Source: Methylobacterium soli (GTDB lineage: Bacteria; Pseudomonadota; Alphaproteobacteria; Rhizobiales; Beijerinckiaceae). Taken from it: DNA of 64,000 bases. Numbering within the stretch: the first letter of the stretch is position 1; each line of letters opens with the position of its first letter. A model generated the notes under the pieces. That model was not told where the DNA came from. It searched no databases and worked only from the letters and a program-made list of their open reading frames with translations. Below, in pieces: positions 1-9,024 of the stretch. Both the position numbers and the translations under genes were made by a program. Where the stretch lies: the NCBI RefSeq assembly GCF_008806385.1, contig NZ_VZZK01000009.1, forward strand, positions 62,001 through 126,000. The letters are read 5' to 3'.

Positions 1-100
1 ACCGGCCTCCTCCGAGGGTTGAAATCGTACCTCCTGGTCCTGTGCGCGTCAGCGTCGTCCCGATGTTCCGCAGCTCCAGCAGCGGAAGATGGGGAAATGC

Positions 101-952
101 ATGGTCCCGCCATGGCAGGTCCGAGGAAAGCTGCGCGCCATCGGCCTGGCGCTGATCCCGATCCTGTTCAGTCTGCAAGGACTTCCCGCTCGCGCGGGAT
201 CGCCGGAGGGCGGAGGACCTTGCGTCGATCCCGCGGCATCCGCCCGGGCTGTCGTCAGCATCTTCTGGCGCTTCGGCGCGCCGCGCCGTGACGGGTGGGA
301 GGAGATCGTCGGAGAACGGGCCACCGCCTGGTTCTACACGTCGCCCCGGCTCCTGGTGACCGCTGCCCATTTCGCGAATGAGCTGCCGACGGACGGATGG
401 CAGGAGGCCGAGTTGCGCCAGGCTGTCCGTGAGGGAGAGCCGGAGGTCACGGCGCGGGTCAGGCTTCGCGTTGCCGTCAATGGCAGGCTGTCCGGCCGAC
501 GCGACGGCGGGGCAGGCCGGAATGCAGGCTTGGCGGACGATGTCGCGATCATCGAACTCCAGGAGCCCTTCCCGCACGCGACCGTGCTCGAGGTTCAGCC
601 GAGACCGCCGGAGGAGGACGCGGCGGTGCTGGTCCTTGGCTATCCGGGGGGGCGGATGGAGGCTGCGCAGGGCATCGTCCGCAGGAACGGAGAGCTCGCC
701 GCGCGGTATGCGGGTTTGGCTCTCTTCGAGGTGCAGGGCTCGAACCGCCTGCTGCTCGGGGGCGGCGCCTCCGGGGCGCCGGTGCTCGATTGCGGACAGG
801 GGCGGGTCGTCGCGGTGCTCAACGGGCTCCTGACCGGTCCGGCCTTGCCATTCCTGCCGCCGGGCAGGGTGATTCCGACGCCCTGGGGCAGCCCGACCAA
901 CACTGCGGTCCCGGCTTCCGCCTTGGCCGCCATCCGGAACTGCATCCCCTGA
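101..952 (+). CDS. Secreted trypsin-like serine protease
   Basis: This is a chymotrypsin-fold protease of about 283 residues, probably exported. An N-terminal hydrophobic stretch (AIGLALIPILFSL) looks like a signal peptide. The triad is readable in the usual order: His in TAAHF (about residue 90), Asp in DDVAIIEL (about 147) and Ser in GGGASGAPV (about 224). The Ser motif has GASGAP rather than the classical GDSGGP, a form common in bacterial trypsin-like proteases. The ATG at 101 was chosen because GGGGA lies five bases upstream. An in-frame ATG at 89 would add four residues but has a poor ribosome site. The substrate cannot be inferred and no operon partner is visible. Confidence 0.75.
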   Translation: MVPPWQVRGKLRAIGLALIPILFSLQGLPARAGSPEGGGPCVDPAASARAVVSIFWRFGAPRRDGWEEIVGERATAWFYTSPRLLVTAAHFANELPTDGWQEAELRQAVREGEPEVTARVRLRVAVNGRLSGRRDGGAGRNAGLADDVAIIELQEPFPHATVLEVQPRPPEEDAAVLVLGYPGGRMEAAQGIVRRNGELAARYAGLALFEVQGSNRLLLGGGASGAPVLDCGQGRVVAVLNGLLTGPALPFLPPGRVIPTPWGSPTNTAVPASALAAIRNCIP

Positions 953-1466
953 GAGCTGCCGAGCCGGGGCAGGGCTCGGCCGGATCGGACGCTGTCCCGC
1001 TCGGGTTGAGGAGCGGCAGGCTGGCCCCGCCTTCGCCCGCATCTGGCGGACGCTCCGATGGGGATCCAGGTTCGGCAAAGGCGCGTCAACACAATCATCG
1101 GGAGCATGTCCCGACTGCATGTGTTCGAAGACGGATCCAGCATAAGGCATAGATGACACGCTCGGGCGCAGCGTCCTGAGTTTGATTCCCGGATGAACAG
1201 CCGAGCGCGGTCTCGCACAATAGCCGCGAATGCATGGCGCGATGCACGCATTTTCTGTAAGATGCGCGCCCGGGAGGACCCTTCAGTCCATAAGAGTAAA
1301 GCCGAACAGCAGTATCGGACTGGCGCCAAATTGGGGCTGGGCGTGTTCGGCCGACCCGACGCTGACAGCGTCACGGCTCCCGCGGGGCTGGTGCCCGTAC
1401 GCTTGACGGGCGCGGACGAGGCCGCCGCCCGGAGCCGCGAGGCAGGAAACCTGAAGGAGCGCCGCC
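953..1466. other. Intergenic stretch, no gene recognised
   Basis: About 510 bases separate the protease from the sulfatase remnant. Frames here have no convincing start, codon pattern or family resemblance. The only readable signal is an AGGAG-type ribosome site just before the ATG at 1467. Confidence 0.5.
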
Positions 1467-2345
1467 ATGAGAACGAGCCGTTCTGCCTGGTTCGGCTTGG
1501 CCGCGTTATGCGCCGCTTCCACGGCGGCGCCGGCCTTCGCCCAAGCGCAGCCCCAACAGACGCCCAACATCCTCTTCATCATGGGCGACGATATCGGCCT
1601 GATGCAGCCGAGCATCTATCATCGCGGCTGGATGGTCGGGGAGACGCCCAACATCGACCGGATCGGGCAGGAGGGCGCGGTCTTCATGGACTACGTCGCC
1701 ATGCAGAGCTGCACCTCCGGCCGCAACGCGTTCTTCACCGGCATGTACCCGCTGCGCACGGGCATGATCCCGCCGCAACTGCCGGGCAGCCCCTCCTACC
1801 TGCGCCCCGGCACACCGGCGCTCGCCAAGTTCCTGCGCGATCTCGGCTACAACACCGGCGAGTTCGGCAAGAACCACCTGGGCGACCACACCGAGTCGCT
1901 GCCGACGGCGCACGGCTTCCAGGAATACTGGGGCTATCTCTATCACCTCGACGCCATGCAGCAGGTGAGCTTCCCCGACATCAACAAGACCGCGACGGAG
2001 CAGGGCATCGCGCCGCCCTGCAGGAACACGCCGATCCCCGGCCTGCCCGAGGTGCCCGGCGCCGTCGACCGCAAGACGACGCGTTGCCTGACCCCCCCGC
2101 GTCCGGTTCTCGCGTGCAAGTCCTCGGACGGGACGGCCAAGAACCAGACCTGCACGGATGAAGGACCGCTGATGCTGGAGCGCTCCAGGACGGTGGACGA
2201 GGAAATCTCGGCCAAGGTCGTCGACTTCCTCGACCGCAACGATCCCAGGCGGACCAACAAGCCCTTCTTCGTCTGGTACAACCCGGCGCGCATGCATGTC
2301 GTGACGATCCATCCACTGGCGGGCAGGCCGCGGGGCGTCGGTTAG
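1467..2345 (+). pseudogene. Arylsulfatase-family protein, C-terminally truncated
   Basis: The N-terminal half of a periplasmic sulfatase is present: a signal peptide ending near AFA, the metal-binding start NILFIMGDD (Asp41-Asp42) and a formylglycine motif CTSGR at residues 82-86. This motif differs from the textbook C-x-P-x-R but is close to the C-T-A-G-R form of some proteobacterial sulfatases. The reading holds to FFVWYNPARMH, then leaves the family and stops at 292 residues. Sulfatases usually run from about 450 to 780 residues, so the C-terminal metal ligands and substrate domain are missing. AGGAG precedes the ATG. It is probably a deletion remnant that cannot make active enzyme. Confidence 0.75.
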
Positions 2346-2487
2346 GCCGGGGCCCGCCGGTGAGGCGGTCGGGAGCTTCGCCGTCTCGCGCGGCGTGCTC
2401 GCGCCGCCTCCGGACATCGAGGCCGGGCACGCACCTCCGAGCGACGCGCGCCGGTCCCGGACGGCAGGCGCAGGAAGGGAGCACCCC

Positions 2488-3318
2488 GTGCGACGCCTGA
2501 AACGGCTTGGCCAACGCGCGCTGGTGGCACTCCTCGGCCTCGTGACGGTCTGGCTGATCCTGGTGCTGTTCTACGACGTCGCCGACCGTCGCCTTCCCCT
2601 CATCCTGGCGCTGGCCTCCACCTACGCCGCCGCTGCCTACCTGATCCTGCCGCGTGCGATCCGGCTCGGCGCGCGCATCCTCAACCGGGGCCAAGTCCCC
2701 TCCTACGCGCTGACCGGCGATGGCCTGCCGGGCGATCCCGTCAACATTGCCCTGATCGGCACCTCCGAGGCATTGCGCAGCGCGTTCCTCCGGGCTGGTT
2801 GGACGCAGGCGGATCCGCTCGGGATCGGCAGCTCGTGGAGGATGGCATGCGCCTTCATCCTCAACCGTCCCTATCCGGGTGCCCCGTTCAGCACGCTCTA
2901 CCTGTTCGATCGGGGACAGGATGTCGGCTTTCAGAGGCCGATCGGCGACAGCCCGCGCAAGCGCCACCATGTCCGCTTCTGGGGCATCCCGATTGAGCGC
3001 GCGGAGGATACCCTCGACACCGCGGCCTTCTGGCTCGCGTCGCACCCGCCGATCGGCGCGGAGCGCGCTTTGTGGATCGGCGCTGCGACCAAGGATGTCG
3101 GCATCTCCCTGACGCGCCTCAGTTTCCAGATCACCCACGCGACCGACGCTGACACCGATGCGGAGCGCGCGTTCCTCGTCGGCGAACTGACGGAGCATGG
3201 AGGGATCGGACCGGTGCGCTATCACCGCCCCGGCGAGCGGCTGTCGATCGGCACGGTGAACCGCTACGTCAGCGACGGCTTGGTCGCCGTGGCGGATCTG
3301 GGCCGGCAATCCCGGTGA
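2488..3318 (+). CDS. LssY C-terminal domain membrane-anchored protein
   Basis: The protein has about 276 residues. Two hydrophobic segments near the N-terminus (ALVALLGLVTVWLILVLF and LILALASTYAAAAYLIL) are followed by a soluble domain with the LssY-C pattern: PVNIALIGT, AGWTQAD, DVGFQRPIG, RHHVRFWG and a C-terminal W.GAATKD..I. Function of this domain is unknown; it often follows PAP2 phosphatase or membrane regions. The GTG at 2488 is preferred over an upstream ATG because AGGAAGGGA lies 7-15 bases before it and the extra upstream residues look non-coding. It follows directly on the broken sulfatase, so the join may mark the deletion edge. Confidence 0.65.
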   Translation: MRRLKRLGQRALVALLGLVTVWLILVLFYDVADRRLPLILALASTYAAAAYLILPRAIRLGARILNRGQVPSYALTGDGLPGDPVNIALIGTSEALRSAFLRAGWTQADPLGIGSSWRMACAFILNRPYPGAPFSTLYLFDRGQDVGFQRPIGDSPRKRHHVRFWGIPIERAEDTLDTAAFWLASHPPIGAERALWIGAATKDVGISLTRLSFQITHATDADTDAERAFLVGELTEHGGIGPVRYHRPGERLSIGTVNRYVSDGLVAVADLGRQSR

Positions 3319-3932
3319 TGCGCCTCTGGACGGCTCGGCTGCGTGAGAGAGGCGCGTTCACGCTGACGCAGACCTCAGGGCGTCCTGTCGTGTCGGTGGC
3401 GGAGCCATCGGCCTGTCGCCTGCGGACATCGGATCTTGCAATCGAACGTCCGAAAACCAATCAGGGGCGGACATTCGGCCCATTCACGCCCGTTGCAGCA
3501 ATCCAGAAGCAGATGAGGGGAAGGCTCCCGCTCCCGGCTTGGCGAAGAAGGGTGAGCGACTGTCACCTGCGATCAAGCAACACGCCACCGCTCCGCTCTC
3601 GTGGGATTGTTCAGGATCGTCGGCCACAGCCGGGAGGGGCCGATGCACTTGCGGGCGCGCTCCTTCACGCAGCTGAGCGGCCTGACGGCGGCCCCTGTTC
3701 TCGTTCCGTCCCTCGGCGACACCATGAAGCCAGCCGCGCTCCCGCCCGAGAGGGCCTCCATGGGCGAGGCTCCAGACGGCAGCTCGGCGACGCCCGCCGA
3801 CGACCTTCAGAGCGGTGCCTGCGGGTGTTGCCGCTGGCCGGTCCGCCCCTTGTTCGAGTGCCCCTTCGGGCACTTAACCGAATCCATACCGATCACCGCT
3901 AGGCGTGATGCACTGGCCCCGGGCTCCCGCGC
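3319..3932. other. Intergenic stretch, nothing recognised
   Basis: About 610 bases between the LssY-C gene and the next gene. Several frames stay open because of the GC bias, including one at 3601-4041 with a Cys-rich patch (CGCCRWPV), but none resembles a known family and none has a good ribosome site. Confidence 0.4.
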
Positions 3933-4634
3933 ATGCGACCGCAAAAAGATCGTCCGAGATTGTTCTGGCGCTGCCGGGTTCCTGATCTGGCGCCGGCCCG
4001 GGGGCCGGCCCTCGGCTTTGCTTTCACCCTCTCGGCCCTGATCCTGGGCCCGACGCAGCCGCGGGCGGAGGATTCTGCGCGCGCCGCGGAGCCGGTAACC
4101 ATCGATTCCCCGGCCCTGGCAGTCCGGATCTCGCCCGCGCCGGAAACGACCGGCGCCCTGCCCAATCCGTCGGCGGCCGAGGTCGGGACCCTGGCGGGAG
4201 GCGACCCGTTCGCGGGCATCTATCTCGGCGGCGGGCTGATCGAGTTCTTGCTGACCGGTGAGATCGCACCGCGGCGGCGCGCCGGCACCTTGCCCCCGCC
4301 TGTCGCTCCCTCCGGGCGCGATCCGGGGGCGGCCCCCGTGACGGTCCCGGCTCCCCGCATGGTGGTGGTGCCGTATGACGGCGACCTGCCGCCCGGGACC
4401 GTGATCGTCAACGAGACGCGGCGGGAGGTCTATCGAATCCTGCCGGGACGGCGGGCGGAGTGCCACAGCGCCGGCGAAGCCTTTCTCGATCTCGCCAAAT
4501 CCCTGACCGACAAGTCCCGATCCGGCCAGTCTTCACCCGACACGCCGAAGGCGGGAATTGCGTCGCGCGGACGCGTGTCGAGCGGGTCGGAACCGCGCCG
4601 GCAGAGTCAGGAGCGCCGGCGCGGCTCCGTGTAA
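3933..4634 (+). CDS. Exported protein with the first strand of an L,D-transpeptidase domain (truncated)
   Basis: This is a 233-residue protein with a hydrophobic N-terminal segment (LGFAFTLSALILG) that would export it, then a Pro/Ala-rich linker. Around residue 150 the pattern VPYDGDLPPGTVIVNETRREVYRIL matches how YkuD/ErfK L,D-transpeptidase domains begin. The rest of that domain, including the His-x-Gly and Ser-x-x-Cys catalytic region, is absent, and the tail is low-complexity Arg/Ser. If the assignment is right, the gene is truncated and inactive as a transpeptidase. The family call rests on this one motif. Confidence 0.4.
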   Translation: MRPQKDRPRLFWRCRVPDLAPARGPALGFAFTLSALILGPTQPRAEDSARAAEPVTIDSPALAVRISPAPETTGALPNPSAAEVGTLAGGDPFAGIYLGGGLIEFLLTGEIAPRRRAGTLPPPVAPSGRDPGAAPVTVPAPRMVVVPYDGDLPPGTVIVNETRREVYRILPGRRAECHSAGEAFLDLAKSLTDKSRSGQSSPDTPKAGIASRGRVSSGSEPRRQSQERRRGSV

Positions 4635-4664
4635 TGGCCCCAGGGCCGAATGCGCAGCTGAAGA

Positions 4665-4988
4665 TCAGCGCAGGCGACGCGGGCAGCCCGTCGGGCGCAT
4701 CGAGTAATATTCCGGGCTCACCACCGTGCGGGTCTCGAGATAGATCGCAGGGTTGTAGACGTTCCGAGCGACGCCGCCATGCTGATAGATGATGTTGGAC
4801 CGGAACTCGTTCGACGAGGGCTGCTGCAGAACGCCCTGGGGGTTCACCAGATCGACCTGCTTCTTGTACATCACCCGGTAGCACGTATCGTTGTTCGGAA
4901 CGACTTCCTCGGTGTAGCTCTGTGCCAGAGCCGAAGTCGTGGCCGAGACTGAAAGGGCCAGTGCGGCCATTGCCAGAAACCCGCGCAT
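4665..4988 (-). CDS. Small secreted protein of unknown function
   Basis: This 107-residue protein has a clear signal peptide (MRGFLAMAALALSVSATTSALA, cleavage near AQS). The mature part is polar, Tyr- and Asn-rich, with two cysteines (TCYRVMYKKQ and PTGCPRR) that could form a disulfide in the periplasm. GGGGATGAC just before the ATG is a reasonable ribosome site. It is convergent with the gene ending at 4634. I do not recognise a named family. Confidence 0.6.
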   Translation of the reverse strand: MRGFLAMAALALSVSATTSALAQSYTEEVVPNNDTCYRVMYKKQVDLVNPQGVLQQPSSNEFRSNIIYQHGGVARNVYNPAIYLETRTVVSPEYYSMRPTGCPRRLR

Positions 4989-5238
4989 GTCATCCCCTAT
5001 ACAAGTGTTAAGGTGTCGCTAAGAATTTTGGATTAAGCGTACAAAATCGTACGGTCACTCCGTATTCTCTACCGACCGGAGGCCCTTCGAGAATTGATTC
5101 TGTTCCGCCGCCGGCGCGCGGTTGGCTCGAATCATGTCTCGGCTGCCGACAGGGGCGCGACGCTGATCCGCGACGTTTTGCGGGAGGAGAGGGCGCGGCG
5201 GTGGGGCTCGGGACGACGAGAGGCCGCAGTCCCGGGGG

Positions 5239-5270
5239 CATGTGGACAACCTGTAGACAGGCTGGGGATC
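5239..5270. repeat. 32-bp motif shared with the prophage edge at 57483-57514
   Basis: These 32 bases match 57483-57514 at 28 positions in the same orientation. Both copies contain GTAGACAGGCTG followed closely by GGATC. In the right copy the motif lies at the 3' end of the phage lysis genes. The left copy lies in decayed sequence just before the integrase remnant. Confidence 0.6.
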
Positions 5271-5367
5271 GTCAGGCCATCCCGAGCGTCCGGGACCCCA
5301 ACGCGCCGCCTGTCGCGATCCCTTCCAGCCCCGGCATGATGATCGCCCAGGCCGCCTGGATCCGGTC

Positions 5368-5605
5368 TTGGTCCGGTTCCCCTCAACCGTGCCGCGGCGC
5401 TCACCATGCCCACCGCGTCGCCGTGCGAGATCGCGTTTGTCCGCCTCGATCTCAGCGCGAGGGATGCTTGAACTCGGGAAGACGGATCGGGAGATCGCCG
5501 ACACGCTCGGCCAGCGCACCACCTCCGCGAGCCGACCTGTCACCGGAGGGCCGACATGAAGCGCTCAAACGCCCGCGTTCCGGCGGACCTGCGCGGCCCC
5601 GACCG
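5368..5605 (+). pseudogene. C-terminal remnant of a phage-type (tyrosine) integrase, frameshifted
   Basis: One frame reads ISARGMLELGKTDREIADTLGQ. After a frame change near 5515-5530, a second frame continues RRADMKRSNARV. Together these resemble the last helix region of tyrosine recombinases, where an A.G.TD.EIA..LGH-type segment carries the catalytic surroundings and is followed by a basic tail such as RGADK. The catalytic Arg and Tyr cannot be placed, and no upstream integrase body is visible. The remnant points towards a hairpin at 5633-5650 and the tRNA fragment at 5679, the usual order for an integrase beside its attachment site. It is most likely left from an older element. Confidence 0.5.
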
Positions 5606-5632
5606 TTCCGGCAAGGCGGAACTACATGGAAA

Positions 5633-5650
5633 AACCCGCCGAGGCGGGTT
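5633..5650 (-). terminator. Hairpin terminator beside the left attachment site
   Basis: AACCCGCC and GGCGGGTT form an 8-bp stem with a two-base loop. Read on the minus strand the stem is followed by a T-run. A + strand transcript from the integrase remnant would also meet the hairpin. Confidence 0.5.
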
Positions 5651-5678
5651 CATGGGATGAGGCTAAGTCGTTGATTTG

Positions 5679-5702
5679 ATTTGGCTGGGAGACCTGGATT
5701 CG
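5679..5702 (-). repeat. Left attachment-like repeat: tRNA 3' end
   Basis: These 24 bases match 41213-41236 with a single mismatch (A versus G at the tenth TGGCTGGG-proximal base). On the minus strand they read as the 3' half of a tRNA T-arm, the acceptor strand, an encoded CCA and three or four flanking bases. Homology to tRNA stops beyond the T-loop, so this copy is older or more degraded than the right one. It fits an attL/attR remnant of an element integrated at a tRNA gene. Confidence 0.65.
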
Positions 5703-5940
5703 GACTCGACGGCCAGCAGCCAAATATCCTGAGTGATCGCAACGGTTTAGGTCAACACCGCCGTCCCCCTGTGTAGCACTCAGAGGGGACACCGTGTCAA
5801 CCGGACGGCTGTCGTAGGGCTGTGGGAACTCCTTCCGGTTCAAGCAGCACATTCGGCAGAAATCTGACCCAACACCCTCTACGTTGACCGCAGCCCGCAG
5901 GTGCAGGACCACGCTGAAGGGGGAGGGGGCTCCAGCCACT
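5703..5940. other. Non-coding stretch after the left repeat
   Basis: About 240 bases inside the left repeat. A 105-codon minus frame crosses it but shows no family resemblance and runs through the tRNA-derived repeat, so it is not called as a gene. Confidence 0.4.
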
Positions 5941-6057
5941 TCATTCGCTTGCCGAGTTGCTCCTCTTCTCAGGATTGAAGTCCGTGAACAGTGTCCCGCC
6001 CAGGAAGCGAGTGCCGCCGATCACCGCCACGTCGTCGAGCAGCACGCAACAGCTTAG
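5941..6057 (-). pseudogene. Metallophosphoesterase fragment
   Basis: A short minus-strand frame reads LDDVAVIGGTRFLGGTLFTDF before a stop at 5941. This resembles the stretch (V.I.GVRF.G.TLWTDF) found in the middle of many Rhizobiales metallophosphoesterases. Neither the metal-binding N-terminus nor the C-terminal GH.H motif is present, so this is a small leftover. The match is by eye only. Confidence 0.45.
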
Positions 6058-6095
6058 GCTGGTCTCAGCGAAGCCGCTCCGCAGCGGCGCGGCTG

Positions 6096-7082
6096 TTATG
6101 CACTATCGGCGCGAGCGTTGACTTGGAGCAGCCCCAACGCGCCCAACTCGGGGGCTTGCGCGTCATAGGAGCGCCGCCGACCTGCGGAGCCTAGCCAGTC
6201 GACCAGCTTCCCGACATCCCTCGCCCGAGCCGGATGTCGTGGGTGGACGACCCAGTAGGGGTGGGCGTCGAGGACCGGCCCGAAGGGTTGGACCAGTGCG
6301 CCGCTTGCCAGGTCGTCGGCGGCAAGCACGACCGACAGGAGCGCTATCCCCTGACCTGCAATCGCGGCCTGAATGACGTGACCTTCGTCGCTGAAGTGAA
6401 TACCCGCGCCGGCATCGACGTCCGTGATCCCGGCCTTCCGCAGCCAGGCCGGCCATGTCGGCGTCTCGTCGGTCAGGTCGGGCCACTCGAAGTGCAGCAG
6501 CGGGTAACTTGCCAGATCTCGCTCGGATCGAACCGCGAGGCGAGGACTGCAAGCGGGTGTGACCCGGTCGACCACCAGCCTGTGAGCGTCGAGGTCAGGG
6601 TAGGGACCGGGTCCGTATCGGACGGCGACGTCCACTCCGTCGCGAGCGAAGTCGATCAGGCTGTCGGACGCGTGCAGGCGAAGGTCGCAACCGGGATGCG
6701 CGGCACGGAAGTCGGCAAGCCGTGGCACGAGCCACTTCGCGACGAAGGCAGTCGGGGCCGAGAGCGTGAGAAGACCGGCCGAGTGTCGGCCGCGGATCTG
6801 GTCGATGGCTTCGGCGAAGGCGTCGAAACCGTCGCGAAGCACGGGCAGCAGCACGGCTCCCTCGACGGTCAGCCGGACCCGGCGCGTCTCGCGGTGGAAG
6901 AGGCGAAGCCCCAAGGTCTGTTCGAGGAGCCGGATCTGATGGCTGATGGCGGTCGCCGTGACGCCAAGCTCGTCGGCGGCACCGCGAAAGCTCAGGCGGC
7001 GCCCGGCCGCCTCGAAGGCCCGCAGCGCCGCGAGCGGGGGGAGTGGTCTCCGCATCATCATGGTTGAACGTAGCTCATCCAT
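6096..7082 (-). CDS. LysR-family regulator (GcvA-like)
   Basis: This 328-residue DNA-binding regulator has the GcvA-subgroup start PLPPLAALRAFEAAGRRLSF, a winged HTH (RGAADELGVTATAISHQIRLLEQ) and a complete periplasmic-binding-like effector domain with the typical LLHFEW and GQGIALL segments. ATG at 7082 or at the MMM cluster eight residues later is possible. It is divergent from the quinone oxidoreductase at 7157 with only 74 bases between them. By LysR custom it probably regulates that gene from the shared promoter. The effector is unknown. Confidence 0.85.
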   Translation of the reverse strand: MDELRSTMMMRRPLPPLAALRAFEAAGRRLSFRGAADELGVTATAISHQIRLLEQTLGLRLFHRETRRVRLTVEGAVLLPVLRDGFDAFAEAIDQIRGRHSAGLLTLSAPTAFVAKWLVPRLADFRAAHPGCDLRLHASDSLIDFARDGVDVAVRYGPGPYPDLDAHRLVVDRVTPACSPRLAVRSERDLASYPLLHFEWPDLTDETPTWPAWLRKAGITDVDAGAGIHFSDEGHVIQAAIAGQGIALLSVVLAADDLASGALVQPFGPVLDAHPYWVVHPRHPARARDVGKLVDWLGSAGRRRSYDAQAPELGALGLLQVNARADSA

Positions 7083-7156
7083 CCCCTGAGGAAAACGAGT
7101 TCGTCATCCCGCCTCCCGGCTGACACGAGGGCGCCTGCCAAGGACAGGAGGCTCAC

Positions 7157-8113
7157 TTGAAAGCGATGGTGTTGACGAGGTTCGGCCGGCCGGACAGCTT
7201 CGAGCTTCGGGACCTTCCCGACCCCCGACCGGGACCTCGGCAGGTCCGTGTGGCCGTGCATGCGACGTCGATCAACCCGCTCGACTGCCAGATCCGGCGC
7301 GGTGACTACGCCGACCAGGTCGAGCTGCCGGCCATCATCGGGCACGACGTCTCCGGGATTGTCGACCAGATAGGATCCGACGTGACGGAGTTCAGCGTCG
7401 GGGATGAGGTCTACTACACACCGAGGATCTTCGGCGGCCCGGGTTCGTACGCGGAGTACCACGTGGCGGACGCCGGCATCGTGGCGCGAAAGCCGGTCAA
7501 CCTAACCCATTCCGAGGCCGCGAGCGTCAGTCTCGTCGGCGTGACCGTCTGGGAAGGTCTGGTCGAGCGCGCTCGATTGCAGGTGACCGAGACCGTCTTG
7601 GTCCACGGCGGCGCGGGGGGCGTCGGGGCCATCGCCGTCCAGGTCGCGAAGGCCATCGGCGCGCGGGTCCTGGCGACGGCGCGAGGCAGCGACGCGGCAC
7701 TCGTCGAACGGCTCGGCGCCTCGGCAGTCATCGATTTCGAGCGCGAGGATTACGTGGACGCCGTCGATCGCCTGACCGAAGGTAGGGGCGTCGACGTCGT
7801 CCTGGATACGATCGGGCGGGACACGCTCTCGCGTTCCCCACGCATCCTGCGCGAGGATGGGCGCGTGGTCACCCTGGTCGACACCTCCACGCCCCAGAAC
7901 CTCATCGACGCCTGGGGCCGGAACGCGACCTACCACTTCGTCTTCTCTCGCCAGAACGGCAGCAAGCTCGGCGCCCTGACGCGCCTCCTTGAGCGAGGCC
8001 TGGTGGTGCCGCAAGTCGGCTTGGAGTTTCCCCTCGACGAAGTCGCACACGCTCACGCGCGCTCCGAGGAGGGCCGGCTCAAGGGCAAGATCGTGCTCCG
8101 CGTGAGATCGTGA
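7157..8113 (+). CDS. NADPH:quinone oxidoreductase-like MDR-superfamily enzyme
   Basis: This 318-residue medium-chain dehydrogenase/reductase belongs to the zinc-free quinone reductase branch. It has the GroES-like N-terminal half ([34 protein letters not shown]) and a Rossmann half with [23 protein letters not shown] for NADPH. No structural zinc Cys cluster is present. It would reduce quinones or reactive enals in the cytoplasm. GGACAGGAGG sits just upstream. It is transcribed away from the LysR gene at 7082. A second, decapitated paralogue lies at 14513-14938; they agree closely over the shared region but are not a recent copy. Confidence 0.88.
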   Translation: MKAMVLTRFGRPDSFELRDLPDPRPGPRQVRVAVHATSINPLDCQIRRGDYADQVELPAIIGHDVSGIVDQIGSDVTEFSVGDEVYYTPRIFGGPGSYAEYHVADAGIVARKPVNLTHSEAASVSLVGVTVWEGLVERARLQVTETVLVHGGAGGVGAIAVQVAKAIGARVLATARGSDAALVERLGASAVIDFEREDYVDAVDRLTEGRGVDVVLDTIGRDTLSRSPRILREDGRVVTLVDTSTPQNLIDAWGRNATYHFVFSRQNGSKLGALTRLLERGLVVPQVGLEFPLDEVAHAHARSEEGRLKGKIVLRVRS

Positions 8114-8232
8114 TGCCGTCGGATTCCTGCCGAAGTCCCTAACCTGACACCGGCGGGGCCGGCGCCACGAAAGGGAAGCGGGCCGCTTTGAGATCGAGCC
8201 CGCTGAGACCGTGATTTCGCACGGTGGCGGTC

Positions 8233-8628
8233 TCAACTGGCCGGCGGGTTGAGCAGCACCCAGAGGCGCGCGATCCTGCCGCCGACGACCTCGGCAACGT
8301 CCGTTCCGGTGACCGCGACCGGTCCGCCTTCCGGACCCGCCTTCCACCGCAGGGAACCCAAGCCGTGGTGCCCGACGGCCACGCCAACCGGGGTGAACCG
8401 GAAAGTGGGCCCGAACTGGTCCAAGAGCTTGCCGGCGACGGCGGCGATGGCGGCCCGCCCCCGCACGACATCGGCCGGCTCGAACATGACCGGCTCGTCG
8501 ACGAAGAGCTCGTCGAGGGCCGCAGCCCGCTTGCCGGCGTCCCGCTCGTTGAAGACACGCTCCAGGTTGGTGCGCAGCAGTTTGTCGTAATCCGGCTCCT
8601 CCGCCGGCGGGTCCTTGGTGTCGGGCAA
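8233..8628 (-). CDS. SnoaL-like (NTF2-fold) protein
   Basis: At 131 residues this has the alpha+beta cone pattern of SnoaL/NTF2-like proteins: an N-terminal helix ending in LFVDEPVMFEPADVVRGRAAIAAV, then alternating strands with GRIARLWVLL near the end. Such small proteins act as isomerases, hydrolases or stress proteins, so the reaction cannot be named. The start is a TTG at 8626-8628 preceded by AGGAG nine bases upstream. It is convergent with the quinone oxidoreductase. Confidence 0.7.
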   Translation of the reverse strand: MPDTKDPPAEEPDYDKLLRTNLERVFNERDAGKRAAALDELFVDEPVMFEPADVVRGRAAIAAVAGKLLDQFGPTFRFTPVGVAVGHHGLGSLRWKAGPEGGPVAVTGTDVAEVVGGRIARLWVLLNPPAS

Positions 8629-8647
8629 CGATCTTCTCCTACGAATC

Positions 8648-8683
8648 GCGACGCGAGGTTAGCTGGCGACGCGAGGTTAGCTG
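8648..8683. repeat. Exact 18-bp tandem duplication
   Basis: An 18-base unit beginning GCGACGCGAGG occurs twice head to tail (8648-8665 and 8666-8683) immediately upstream of the SnoaL-like gene. It looks like replication slippage and may alter spacing in that gene's promoter. Confidence 0.8.
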
Positions 8684-8925
8684 GATCGTGTCGGCGGCCC
8701 ACCGGGGATCTTCAGGTCAGGTAAGCCGCTGTCCTCGGTCAAGGCGGCGCCCGCGATGAAGCCGGCCTCCAGAACAAGCGGGAACGCCGCCAGGGCCGCA
8801 ATCGCGGTGTCCTGCCTGATACGGCCGAGCGAGATCACCAGCGTGAGCATCGCCTGCATGCCGGCCATGGGGGCCCGAGGTCGCGCGAGGCGGCGGGTCA
8901 GGGAGGCAACGGCCGCCTTGATCAT
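8677..8925 (-). CDS. Small hypothetical protein with a hydrophobic core
   Basis: This possible 82-residue protein has Ala/Leu-rich stretches (GMQAMLTLVISLGRI and AALAAFPLVLEAGFIAGAAL) that could be one or two membrane segments. A GAGGGT lies eight bases before the ATG. Its end runs into the 18-bp tandem repeat, and no family is recognised. It may be a chance open frame or the tail of a lost gene. Confidence 0.25.
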   Translation of the reverse strand: MIKAAVASLTRRLARPRAPMAGMQAMLTLVISLGRIRQDTAIAALAAFPLVLEAGFIAGAALTEDSGLPDLKIPGGPPTRSS

Positions 8926-9024
8926 GCTGTAGACCCTCGCCGCCTTCTGGTTTGAGGGCCACTGTCGCGCCTCGGCCGCCAACCTCCACGGCAGCCCCCC
9001 GAACCGAGAGCGCTTGGTGCAGCC

